Of a stretch of DNA of 64,000 bases, positions 9,551 to 17,818 are shown in pieces; the stretch's first letter is position 1, and each line of letters opens with the position of its first letter. This stretch comes from Pseudomonas sp. SLFW. GTDB lineage: Bacteria; Pseudomonadota; Gammaproteobacteria; Pseudomonadales; Pseudomonadaceae. Below the pieces are notes generated by a model. The model ran no database searches and was not told the DNA's origin. It saw only the letters and a list, made by a program, of their open reading frames with translations. A program made the position numbers and the translations under genes. The stretch covers positions 1 to 64,000 of the forward strand of contig NZ_JAAAKW010000002.1 in the NCBI RefSeq assembly GCF_009905615.1. Direction: 5' to 3'.

Positions 9551-9592
9551 AGGTACAGTTTTCAAAATACCGATTCTTACAGGCACAGTGCC
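9551..9592. promoter_or_regulatory. Second cluster of GTACAG-type motifs
   Basis: AGGTACAGTT (9551-9560) and GGCACAGTGCC (9582-9592) resemble the motifs upstream of the DUF1127 gene. They lie in the 435-base gap 9339-9773, which otherwise holds the DUF1127 hairpin and the leader of the first DUF2388 gene. No convincing coding region is seen there. Confidence 0.4.
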
Positions 9593-9773
9593 ACAACTGT
9601 GCGGCTTCCAGCGGTGCAGGAGGACCACTCGTTGCGAGCTGGCAAAGAGCCGTTCTGGTCCTCACGATCCCGCATACGCTAGTCTTGCACCACTTTTTAT
9701 GCCCCATCGCTGTCAGACGGTTTCGCTCGGTCGCCGATGTGGTTTTAGATTCACCCTTCCTTGGAGTTCACAC

Positions 9774-10091
9774 ATGTCTCGTCTTCGCCTGCTGAGCGCT
9801 GCAGCCCTTTTGATTGCGGCCACTGGCGCTCAGGCGTCCAGCTTCGTGGTCACTACCGATACCCTCGTGCGTGCACTGGACGCTTCGTCCAACGCCACGT
9901 CGAAAATTTCGTCGTCTTTCCATGACGACAAAATCGTTTTGGCCGCACGTGACGATGCCGCCAGCTTCGTGGCAAGCAATGGCGATATTCGTGGCGTGCA
10001 TCTGGAAGGCGCGTTTCAACACATTCGCGAAGTCAGCCCCGGCCTGAACGCCACTGACGCACAACTGGCTCAAGCCATTCTGGCGATCTGA
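9774..10091 (+). CDS. DUF2388 secreted protein, copy 1
   Basis: A 105-residue protein with a Sec signal peptide (cleavage near AQASS, residue 20) and the DUF2388 core. The shared pattern is a dispensable N-terminus, then AARDDAASFVASNGDIRG and a final AQLAQAILAI. The family is nearly confined to Pseudomonas and its function is unknown. An in-frame extension to 9588 lacks signal-peptide logic, whereas the ATG at 9774 has TTGGAGT nine bases upstream. It is the first of three tandem paralogues. Confidence 0.85.
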   Translation: MSRLRLLSAAALLIAATGAQASSFVVTTDTLVRALDASSNATSKISSSFHDDKIVLAARDDAASFVASNGDIRGVHLEGAFQHIREVSPGLNATDAQLAQAILAI

Positions 10092-10197
10092 TTCAGCCCC
10101 GCGACAGCTTTCATACCGCTTGCCCCGACACCTTCACTGGCTCTGGCCGGGGCATTTGCGCTAGCCTTGCGACTCGTTTTCCGAATACCGAAGACTC

Positions 10198-10503
10198 ATG
10201 CGTTCATTGTCTCGCCTGTTGTTTGCAGCGACTGTCAGCCTGATGGGTAGCACCCAGGCTCATGCGTTCGACACAACCACACAAAGCTTGATCAAAAGCG
10301 GGTACGCCACCAGCCAGGTGACGACCGGGCCTTTCGAGAACAAACTGATACTTGCCGCCCAGGATGATGCAGCAGCGTTCATTGCCACTGATGGCCAACT
10401 GCGAGGAGCACAACTGGAGTCGGCATTGATATACCTACGTCAAACCTCTCCAAAACTTCATGCAAGCGACCTTGAACTGGCGCAAGCAATCCTCGTCCAA
10501 TAG
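10198..10503 (+). CDS. DUF2388 secreted protein, copy 2
   Basis: A 101-residue paralogue of its two neighbours, with a signal peptide ending near AHAFD (residue 23) and the family core AAQDDAAAFIATDGQLRGAQ plus terminal LELAQAILVQ. It is the most diverged in its middle part (SLIKSGYATSQVTTGPFENK). A GCCCCG/CGGGGC hairpin lies at 10121-10154, between copies 1 and 2. Function unknown; the signal peptide implies periplasmic or secreted location. Confidence 0.85.
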   Translation: MRSLSRLLFAATVSLMGSTQAHAFDTTTQSLIKSGYATSQVTTGPFENKLILAAQDDAAAFIATDGQLRGAQLESALIYLRQTSPKLHASDLELAQAILVQ

Positions 10504-10539
10504 TCACTTTTTGCACCCCCGAATTTTTGGAGACGTTCC

Positions 10540-10860
10540 ATGCGTACCCCGCTGATCGCCGCTGCCCTTGGTTTGCTGCTGCTGACCGATATGGCACAGG
10601 CTCAAACCCTCAAGGCCACCAGTAACATTGTTGTCCGCGCCTTGGGCCGCAGTGTCGATTTCACTTCCGACACCACATCCTCCGTTCGCAACTGGAAACT
10701 GATCGTCGAAGCTCAAGACGACGCCGCCAGCTACGTCGCCAGCAACGGCAACATCCATGGCGCTCGTCTGGACGCTGCGTTTGTTACGTTGCGCGAGCGT
10801 CTGCCTGAAGCCCGCAATGCCTCCGATCAGGACCTCGCCGAGGCCATCCTCGCACTGTGA
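10540..10860 (+). CDS. DUF2388 secreted protein, copy 3
   Basis: A 106-residue paralogue with a signal peptide ending near AQAQT (residue 22), core VEAQDDAASYVASNGNIHGA and C-terminus LAEAILAL. GGAGACGTTCC precedes the ATG. Its stop codon overlaps the GTG start of the following DUF4105 gene by four bases, so at least this copy is translationally coupled to that protein, which is the best hint that the families work together. Confidence 0.87.
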   Translation: MRTPLIAAALGLLLLTDMAQAQTLKATSNIVVRALGRSVDFTSDTTSSVRNWKLIVEAQDDAASYVASNGNIHGARLDAAFVTLRERLPEARNASDQDLAEAILAL

Positions 10861-12818
10861 GGCGTCTGGCCGCCTGGCTGCTGGCGTCGGCGCTTTCGCT
10901 GATCTGCCCAAGCGCCTTCGCCGATCTGAGCCTGTCGCTGCACACCGACGGGCTTGATGCCACGCAACAGAAGGCCAGCCAGACGCTGCTCGACGAAGCC
11001 ATGGCGCACCTGCCGCCAATGTTCATCAGCAAGCTGGACCGCAAGGTCGAAGTCCACTGGACGGATGACATGCCGTCCAATGCCTATGGCCGCGCTGACG
11101 GGCCTTACAGACTCGATCTGAATCAACACCTGCTGGCGGGGCTGGCTGACGGCACTGCTGCCACCACCCGGACCAATCGCCCCCACGGCACCGTGCGCGA
11201 AGAAATGCTGGCGACTGTGCTACACGAGCTCACCCACATTTATGACCATGCCCAATTGTGGTCACCGGAAGAGCGCAAGCTGATCATCGCCTGCACCCGC
11301 CAAGCCAACAGCATGGGCAAAGTCGGCCTGCGCGACAGTTGTCGCGGCCAGACGGATCGGCATTTCACCTTCAGCGACGACCCGCGTCTGCTGGACCTCG
11401 CAGGCTGGCCGCAATATGTGGGCCGGCGAGGGGAGCGCGAAGAGCGCAACGGCCAGGTCGCGCGCAGCCCGGACATTTACGAAATCAGCAGCCCGCTTGA
11501 ATTCGTTGCAGTGAACATGGAGTACTTCCTGCTCGACCCCGCGTATGCCTGCCGTCGGCCTTCGCTGTATGACTACTACAAGAAACTGTTCGACTGGGCG
11601 CCTGCGTCCAAGGACGAATGCCCGACGTCTTACCCATACCTCAACGCAGGCAACGACTTCGCCCGTGAACCCCTCGGTAAACTCGACCCCGAACGCGTGT
11701 ACGAGGTCGACTACCTGCTCGCCGAAGCCAACCAGAATCTGGTGAGTCGCTGGGGCCACAGCATGTTGCGGCTGGTGATCTGCAAACCGGGTCGCCCCCG
11801 CGGGCCGGATTGCCGACTGGATCTGGATCAGCATCTGGTGCTGTCGTACCGCGCCTTCGTTAATGACCTGCAGCTGTCCAGTTGGAGCGGCCTGACCGGG
11901 GCCTATCCGTCGCGTCTGTTCGTGCTGCCGCTAGGGCAGGTCATCGATGAGTACACCAAGACCGAACTGCGCAGCCTGGCGTCGGTGCCGCTGAAACTCT
12001 CCCGCGAGCAAATCAACGGCTTGGTGCAGCACGCTGCCGAAATGCACTGGGCCTACGACGGCAACTATTGGTTCATTTCCAACAACTGTGCGGTTGAAAA
12101 CCTCAAGTTGCTGCGCAGCGGTACTGACGATCCAAGGCTCGTCGGGTTGGACAGCATTTTGCCTAACGGCTTGCTGGAGGTGCTGAAGGGCAGGGGACTG
12201 GCGGACACCAGCGTGCTGGACGATCCGAAGAAGGCCTTGCGGATGGGCTACCGATTCGACTCCTATCGCGACCGCTATCAAGCGATGTTCGACGTGTTGC
12301 GCAAGACCACTGACGTGAAGGAAACAACGGTGGAGGATTGGCTAGGCTTGCCCGCGAAAGAACGCCAACCGTATTTCGCCAAGGCGGATTTACGCACCAG
12401 CGCGGCGATGTTGCTGCTGGAACAGGCGAGCATGCGTCGGCAGTTGCTGCTCGCGCAGGATGAGGTGAAGCAGCGTTACCTCAGCGCGGTGGAACAGAAG
12501 GACAAAGGCGTTTCCAAGGCGACTGGCACGTTGCAGGACATTCTCGCGAACAGCGGCTTCCTCAGTCGCCCGGCTGAATTGCTCGGCAGTGGCGGTTATG
12601 GGCTGCCGCAAGAAGGCGAGTGGGGACGTCTGGAAGCGGAAAGCACCCAGCGTCAGCAGCAGTTGCAACGGCTGACGGGTGATCTGGACAAAGAGGTGAG
12701 GGCGCTGCTGGAGCCGGACCGAGCGGCCGAGATTGCAGCGACCGAGGAAAACCTCAAGCAGGTCGGCGAGCACCTGCGGGCGCTGCACAAAGCGGCGGGT
12801 GGGTTGGAATTGCCGTGA
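10857..12818 (+). CDS. Periplasmic HExxH / DUF4105 (Lnb-like) protein
   Basis: A 653-residue exported protein with a Sec signal peptide (cleavage near AFADL, residue 22). An N-terminal region has a metalloprotease-type HELTH motif (H123, E124, H127). A central DUF4105 domain has the thiol dyad expected of that family: H301 in RWGHSML and C411 in SNNCAVENLKLL. The C-terminal 200 residues are charged and probably coiled coil. DUF4105 includes the Bacteroides lipoprotein N-acyltransferase Lnb, as I recall, so an acyl-transfer or amide-hydrolase role is possible; the HExxH motif suggests a second, zinc activity. The GTG start overlaps the DUF2388 copy 3 stop (GTGA). Confidence 0.85.
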   Translation: MRRLAAWLLASALSLICPSAFADLSLSLHTDGLDATQQKASQTLLDEAMAHLPPMFISKLDRKVEVHWTDDMPSNAYGRADGPYRLDLNQHLLAGLADGTAATTRTNRPHGTVREEMLATVLHELTHIYDHAQLWSPEERKLIIACTRQANSMGKVGLRDSCRGQTDRHFTFSDDPRLLDLAGWPQYVGRRGEREERNGQVARSPDIYEISSPLEFVAVNMEYFLLDPAYACRRPSLYDYYKKLFDWAPASKDECPTSYPYLNAGNDFAREPLGKLDPERVYEVDYLLAEANQNLVSRWGHSMLRLVICKPGRPRGPDCRLDLDQHLVLSYRAFVNDLQLSSWSGLTGAYPSRLFVLPLGQVIDEYTKTELRSLASVPLKLSREQINGLVQHAAEMHWAYDGNYWFISNNCAVENLKLLRSGTDDPRLVGLDSILPNGLLEVLKGRGLADTSVLDDPKKALRMGYRFDSYRDRYQAMFDVLRKTTDVKETTVEDWLGLPAKERQPYFAKADLRTSAAMLLLEQASMRRQLLLAQDEVKQRYLSAVEQKDKGVSKATGTLQDILANSGFLSRPAELLGSGGYGLPQEGEWGRLEAESTQRQQQLQRLTGDLDKEVRALLEPDRAAEIAATEENLKQVGEHLRALHKAAGGLELP

Positions 12819-12907
12819 TGGTCACGTTGTAACAGCGGGCTTGGCCGCGGCGGGTTCCTCAAAATCGCTGTCGACGGCGAGCCTGACCACCACAAAGGTC
12901 GGCGAGC

Positions 12908-13309
12908 TTATACAGACTCGCCCCGTTCCCCCGGCAAATGCTCATCCAGATGCAGCCAAGGTAGGCGAGTGTCGGTCCAGATATGCCGTTCGGCAGCGGC
13001 CAGTTCGGGTTGGTCGAGAGTGGCGATGGTGACGTCCATGGTCCCGGGGCTGTTTCGGGTGAACAGCGCGACCTGTGCCCCACAGTTAATGCAGAAATAA
13101 CGCACGCACGTTGGACTTGAGTCGTACGCCGCCGGGCTGCCTGCCGTCCACGTGAACACCTCCATCGGCACGGTGATCCAGGTCACCACGATCCCGCCCG
13201 ACGTCCGCCGACAGATCGAGCAGTGACAATGAGCGATGTCCCGCAAAGGCGCGGCGAGTTGATAGCGCAGGTTCCCGCAATGGCATCCGCCTGTGTGCCT
13301 TTCACTCAT
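12908..13309 (-). CDS. GFA/CENP-V family zinc protein
   Basis: A 133-residue protein of the glutathione-dependent formaldehyde-activating enzyme family. It shows the full cysteine set: C9 and C11 (GGCHCGN), C28, C30 and C33 (CHCSIC), and C73 and C76 (CINCG), which bind two zinc ions. The ATG at 13309 with GGAG upstream is chosen over an in-frame extension to 13492. It reads against its neighbours and stands alone. Most family members have no proven substrate, so the formaldehyde role should not be assumed. Confidence 0.88.
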   Translation of the reverse strand: MSERHTGGCHCGNLRYQLAAPLRDIAHCHCSICRRTSGGIVVTWITVPMEVFTWTAGSPAAYDSSPTCVRYFCINCGAQVALFTRNSPGTMDVTIATLDQPELAAAERHIWTDTRLPWLHLDEHLPGERGESV

Positions 13310-13496
13310 GTCGCATCTCCCGTTCGTGTTTAACGTCTGACTCTCGCAGGGGCGTTTTACTTCATCTTTTCCTACAGCGATCAGCGGAAAGGCGTCGAAA
13401 GCTGGCTGAAAGCTAAGCCCTTTAGCATCCCCCCACCGCCGGCGACAGACCGGCCAAGCCAGGGCAGCACGTTTAAAAGCGGCCCGGCCCATCTAC

Positions 13497-13586
13497 AACA
13501 ACAATTCGGTGATTCTGATGCTCGCTTTCGCTCCGCAGTACCCCTTGCACGCTCTCCAACGCCACGCGCAGCTCGTCTTGAACTGA
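13497..13586 (+). promoter_or_regulatory. Crc/Hfq-like A-rich motif and 22-codon upstream reading frame
   Basis: AACAACAA (13497-13504) fits the AAnAAnAA motif bound by Hfq/Crc. It is followed by GGTGATTCTG and an ATG (13518) opening a 22-codon frame that ends at 13586, 49 bases before the citrate transporter start. The gap 13310-13635 has no other gene. Whether the short frame is translated is unknown. Confidence 0.35.
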
Positions 13587-13635
13587 TCGCTTCATCACGT
13601 CCGTTCCCACGTCGCGTCACGTCCGGAGTATTTCT

Positions 13636-14943
13636 ATGTTGACCTTCCTCGGCTTCGCCATGGTCGTTGCCTTCATGTACCTGATCATGAGCAAACGCCT
13701 GTCCGCGCTCATTGCCCTGATCATCGTACCTATCGTATTTGCGCTGTTCGGCGGTTTTGCGGCGGGTATCGGCCCGATGATGCTCGCCGGCATTACCAAA
13801 CTCGCGCCGACCGGCGTGATGCTGATGTTCGCCATTCTCTACTTCGCGCTGATGATCGACTCAGGCCTGTTCGACCCGGCCGTGCGCAAGATCCTCAAGC
13901 TCGTCAAAGGTGACCCGGTCAAAGTGTCGGTCGGCACCGCCGTGTTGGCGTTGGTCGTCTCGCTGGACGGCGACGGTGCAACCACCTACATGATCTGCGT
14001 TGCAGCGATGCTCCCGCTGTACAGCCGCCTGGGCATGAGCCCGCGCATCATGGCGGGCCTGATCATCCTGGCGGGTGGCGTGATGAACATGACGCCGTGG
14101 GGTGGTCCGACCGCTCGCGCCGCCAGCGCTCTGCATGTCGACCCCTCCGATATTTTCGTGCCGATGATTCCGGCCATGCTTGCCGGTGTGATCGCGATTC
14201 TGGCGATCGCCTATTTCTACGGCAAACGCGAGCGCGCACGTCTGGGCGAACTGCATCTCCCAGGCGATGAAGTCGATCACAGCGAAATCAGTGTCTCGCA
14301 ATTTCCCGACGCTCGCCGTCCCAAACTGATCTGGTTCAACGGTGCGTTGACCCTGGCGCTGATGGTCGCGCTGATCATGGGCCTGTTGCCACTGCCGGTG
14401 CTGTTCATGATCGCGTTCAGTATTGCGATGATCGTCAACTATCCCTGCCTGCAAGCGCAGAAGGATCGTGTCGCCGCCCATGCGGGTAGCGTGCTGGCAG
14501 TGGTCGGGTTGATTTTCGCGGCGGGGATTTTCACCGGTATCCTGACCGGCACCGGTATGGTCGATGCGATGTCCAAAAGTTTGCTGGCGGTGATTCCGGA
14601 CGCGATGGGGCCGTATCTGGCCGTCATTACCGCCATCGTCAGCATGCCGTTCACCTTTTTCATGTCCAACGATGCGTTTTACTATGGCGTCTTGCCGGTG
14701 CTGTCCGAGGCCGCGTCGCATTACGGCATCACCCCGGTGGAAATGGCACGTGCCTCGATCGTCGGCCAACCCGTCCACCTGTTGAGCCCGCTCGTGCCAT
14801 CGACTTATCTCTTGGTGGCCCTGGCGGGTATCGAATTTGGCGATCACCAGCGCTTTACCCTCAAGTGGGCCGTGCTGGTGTGCGTATGCATAATGGTCGC
14901 AGCGCTGCTGATGGGGATATTCCCGGTCTTCAGCAGTCTATAA
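13636..14943 (+). CDS. CitMHS-family citrate transporter
   Basis: A 435-residue membrane protein with about 12 helices, of the citrate-metal:proton symporter family. The stretch SLDGDGATTYMICVAAMLP and the GVMNMTPWGGPTARA loop are hallmark family segments. It should import citrate, probably complexed with Mg2+ or Ca2+. The ATG has CCGGAG nine bases upstream. The leader carries a possible Crc/Hfq motif, which would suit repression when preferred carbon sources are present. A GC-rich hairpin separates it from the TerC-like gene. Confidence 0.9.
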   Translation: MLTFLGFAMVVAFMYLIMSKRLSALIALIIVPIVFALFGGFAAGIGPMMLAGITKLAPTGVMLMFAILYFALMIDSGLFDPAVRKILKLVKGDPVKVSVGTAVLALVVSLDGDGATTYMICVAAMLPLYSRLGMSPRIMAGLIILAGGVMNMTPWGGPTARAASALHVDPSDIFVPMIPAMLAGVIAILAIAYFYGKRERARLGELHLPGDEVDHSEISVSQFPDARRPKLIWFNGALTLALMVALIMGLLPLPVLFMIAFSIAMIVNYPCLQAQKDRVAAHAGSVLAVVGLIFAAGIFTGILTGTGMVDAMSKSLLAVIPDAMGPYLAVITAIVSMPFTFFMSNDAFYYGVLPVLSEAASHYGITPVEMARASIVGQPVHLLSPLVPSTYLLVALAGIEFGDHQRFTLKWAVLVCVCIMVAALLMGIFPVFSSL

Positions 14944-14955
14944 GGCACATTACTC

Positions 14956-14983
14956 CCCCGCTGCCGCGCGAGTGACAGCGGGG
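14956..14983 (+). terminator. GC-rich hairpin between citrate transporter and TerC-like gene
   Basis: CCCCGCTG pairs with CAGCGGGG around a 12-base loop, 12 bases after the transporter stop. There is no T run, so it may attenuate or stabilise rather than terminate. Confidence 0.4.
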
Positions 14984-15009
14984 ATCTGACAAGCTCAAAG
15001 GAAAACCTA

Positions 15010-15777
15010 ATGGAATGGCTGACCAACCCTGAGATCTGGGTTGCTTTCTTCACCCTGACTGCCCTGGAGATCGTTCTGGGGATCGACAACATCATCATGA
15101 TCTCGATTCTGGTCAGCCGCATGCCCAAGGCGATGCAACCGCGCACCCGGATTTTCGGCCTCGCGCTGGCGATGGTCACGCGCATCCTGCTGTTGCTGTC
15201 GATCACTTGGGTCATGCGCCTGACGGACGACCTGTTCGTGGTGCTCGGCCAAGGCATCTCGGGCCGCGATCTGATCCTGTTCTTCGGTGGCCTGTTCCTG
15301 CTGTGGAAAAGCTCGCAAGAGATCTACCACGGCATGGAAGGCGAAGAGGAGGAGATCGACGAGCCGAAAGGCAAGGGCGGCATGTTCCTGTACACCATCA
15401 TCCAGATCGCCATCATCGACATCGTGTTCTCGCTGGACTCGGTGATCACGGCGGTCGGCATGGTGTCTCATGTGCCGGTCATGGTCGCTGCGATCATCGT
15501 CGCCGTGCTGATCATGATGCTGTGCGCAGGGGTCATCAGCGACTTCATCGAGAAGCACCCTTCACTGAAGATGCTGGCGCTGTCGTTCCTGATCGTGGTG
15601 GGTACGGTGCTGATCGCCGAGTCGTTCGACGTGCACGTGCCTAAAGGCTATGTGTACTTCGCCATGGCGTTCTCGCTGGCGGTGGAAGCGATCAACATCA
15701 AGATGCGCACCTCGATGGCCAAGAAGAAGGCGATGAAAGAGCCGGTGAAACTTCGCAAGGACGTTCCGGGTCAATAA
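15010..15777 (+). CDS. TerC-family membrane protein
   Basis: A 255-residue protein with about seven helices of the TerC/YoaE family, inner membrane. The family signature LEIVLGIDNIIMISIL (near residue 20) and IDIVFSLDSVITAVGM (near residue 138) contain the conserved membrane aspartates. Members are linked to tellurite resistance or manganese export in other bacteria; which applies here is unknown. GGAAAACC precedes the ATG. It lacks the CBS and CorC-like C-terminal domains found in longer relatives, and ends in a lysine-rich tail. Confidence 0.88.
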   Translation: MEWLTNPEIWVAFFTLTALEIVLGIDNIIMISILVSRMPKAMQPRTRIFGLALAMVTRILLLLSITWVMRLTDDLFVVLGQGISGRDLILFFGGLFLLWKSSQEIYHGMEGEEEEIDEPKGKGGMFLYTIIQIAIIDIVFSLDSVITAVGMVSHVPVMVAAIIVAVLIMMLCAGVISDFIEKHPSLKMLALSFLIVVGTVLIAESFDVHVPKGYVYFAMAFSLAVEAINIKMRTSMAKKKAMKEPVKLRKDVPGQ

Positions 15778-15782
15778 CATCC

Positions 15783-15874
15783 CTGTGGGAGCGAACTCAT
15801 TCGCGATGCGGACGTACAGCCGATACAAATGTGTCGGATGTCATAACCCATCGCGAATGAAGTCGCTCCTACAG
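15783..15874. repeat. REPIN (GTGGGAGCGAA type)
   Basis: CTGTGGGAGCGAACTCATTC and an inverted partner ending CGCTCCTACAG bracket a variable middle. This is a REP doublet as mobilised by RAYT transposases. The 330-base gap 15778-16107 holds this element and the leader of the next gene. Confidence 0.85.
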
Positions 15875-16107
15875 TTTGTTTCGGCGACGACTTGCCAAAC
15901 GGCTGATTTGTGACAGATTTGTTTCAAGAAATAATCGTCTGTGCCATGCTGGCATTAAGGCTCCAAGCCGACTAAAAGCTTTAGTTGAGTGTGCTGACCA
16001 CGTCAGATGGGCACGCGCTTTCGCTCGCTACACGCTGCACTTTCAATCTTTTGCCCATGAGTGCCGGCCAGTCTGGCCCGCCGGGCAACCAACAGGGGGC
16101 TTTCCGT

Positions 16108-17751
16108 ATGCTGACCCTGCTCGATTTGCTTTCCGCCGTCGCGCTGTTGATCTGGGGCACGCACATCGTTCGGACTGGCATTCTGCGCGTCTATGGCACG
16201 CAGCTGCGCCGCGTGCTGAGCCAGAACATGTCCAAACGCCCACTGGCCTTCGTCGCCGGGATTCTCGTCACCGCCTTGGTGCAAAGCAGTAACGCCACCG
16301 CCATGCTGGTGACGTCCTTCGTCGGCCAAAGCCTGATGGGGCTGACGCCTGCCTTGGCGATCATGCTCGGCGCCGACGTCGGCACGGCGGTGATGTCGCG
16401 AATCCTGACGTTCGACCTGTCGTGGCTCTCGCCGCTGCTGATCTTTCTCGGCGTTATCCTCTTCCTGTCGCGCAAACAGACCCGCGTCGGTCAGCTCGGC
16501 CGCGTCGGAATCGGCCTGGGGCTGATCATTCTGGCATTGCAGCTGATCGTCACTGCCGCCGCGCCGATCACCCAAGCGGCTGGTGTGAAAGTGCTGTTCG
16601 CCTCGCTGACCGGCGACTTGCTGCTCGACGCCTTGGTTGGCGCGATGTTCGCGCTGATTTCCTACTCCAGCCTCGCCGCTGTCCTGCTGACCGCCACGCT
16701 CGCAGGCGCTGAAATCATCGGCTTGCCGGTGGCGATTGGTCTGGTGATTGGCGCCAACATCGGCAGCGGTTTGCTGGCCTTCCTCAGCACCAGCATGCAG
16801 AACGTCGCCGGGCGTCAGGTCGCGCTGGGCAGCCTGCTGTACAAGCTGATCGGCCTGCTGCTGATCTTCCCCGTGCTGACACCACTGGTGCACTGGATGG
16901 AAACGCTGGACGCCAGCCCGTCGAGCCTGGTCATCAGTTTTCACGTGATTTACAACTCGCTGCGTTGCCTGATCATGCTGCCCACGGTTGGCCCGATGGG
17001 GCGACTGTGCGCGTCGCTCCTCCCTCAAGCGGCCGAGGTCAACGGTCAAAACAAGCCTCGTCATCTGGACCTGACCGCGCTGGCAACGCCGAGCCTGGCG
17101 CTGGCCAACGCCGTGCGAGAAACCCTGCGCATGGGCGATCTGATCGACAGCATGCTCAATGCGATGCAAGAAGTGCTGCGCGGCAACCAGACAGCGGTCA
17201 CCCAGGAAGTCCGCCGACTTAACGATGAAGTCGAGGTGCTGTACAACGCCATCAAACTGTACCTGGCGCAAATGCCCCGCGAAGACTTGAGTGATCAGGA
17301 CAACCGCCGTTGGGCCGAAATCATCGAGCTGGCGATCAACCTCGAACTGGCCAGCGGCCTGATCGAGCGTATGCTGCGCAAGGTGCAGCAGCAGAAGACG
17401 TCACAACGCCGGTCGTTTTCCGACGTGGGACTGGAAGAACTCTCCGGCCTGCACGAGCAATTGATGGCTAACCTGCGTCTGGGCTTATCGGTGTTCCTCA
17501 GCGGCGACCCGGAAAGTGCTCGTCAATTGCTGCGCGAGAAACGTCGTTTCCGGGCACAGGAGCGACGCCTGGCCCATGCCCATGTCAGCAGACTGCAACG
17601 TAAAATCGTGCAGAGTATCGAGACCAGTTCGTTACACCTTGAGCTGATCGCCGACATGAAACGACTCAATTCACTGTTCTGCAGCAGCGCCTATGTCGTC
17701 CTCGAAACCTCAGACACTGGCGCCTTGTCCAGCGAAAGCCAGCCAGAGTAA
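16108..17751 (+). CDS. Na/Pi cotransporter family protein
   Basis: A 547-residue inner-membrane protein of the PNaS/NptA family with two inverted QSSNATAML/SYSSLAAVLL-type repeats (near residues 60 and 190) that form the sodium and phosphate sites. A C-terminal cytoplasmic PhoU-like helical domain spans about residues 330-540. It may import or export phosphate. The ATG at 16108 with CAGGGGG upstream and the family start MLTLLDLL is preferred over upstream in-frame ATGs at 16057 and 15985. Confidence 0.88.
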   Translation: MLTLLDLLSAVALLIWGTHIVRTGILRVYGTQLRRVLSQNMSKRPLAFVAGILVTALVQSSNATAMLVTSFVGQSLMGLTPALAIMLGADVGTAVMSRILTFDLSWLSPLLIFLGVILFLSRKQTRVGQLGRVGIGLGLIILALQLIVTAAAPITQAAGVKVLFASLTGDLLLDALVGAMFALISYSSLAAVLLTATLAGAEIIGLPVAIGLVIGANIGSGLLAFLSTSMQNVAGRQVALGSLLYKLIGLLLIFPVLTPLVHWMETLDASPSSLVISFHVIYNSLRCLIMLPTVGPMGRLCASLLPQAAEVNGQNKPRHLDLTALATPSLALANAVRETLRMGDLIDSMLNAMQEVLRGNQTAVTQEVRRLNDEVEVLYNAIKLYLAQMPREDLSDQDNRRWAEIIELAINLELASGLIERMLRKVQQQKTSQRRSFSDVGLEELSGLHEQLMANLRLGLSVFLSGDPESARQLLREKRRFRAQERRLAHAHVSRLQRKIVQSIETSSLHLELIADMKRLNSLFCSSAYVVLETSDTGALSSESQPE

Positions 17752-17818
17752 TCGCGGTGAACGCCGGGGCCGGTCAGCAGTCTGTTACTCATACCGGCCC
17801 GCAAGGAAGCCCGTTTTT

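Noticed and set aside
13381..13620. 79-codon minus-strand frame before the citrate transporter
   Set aside because: Arg/Ser-rich with no domain and no ribosome site; a leader region is more likely.
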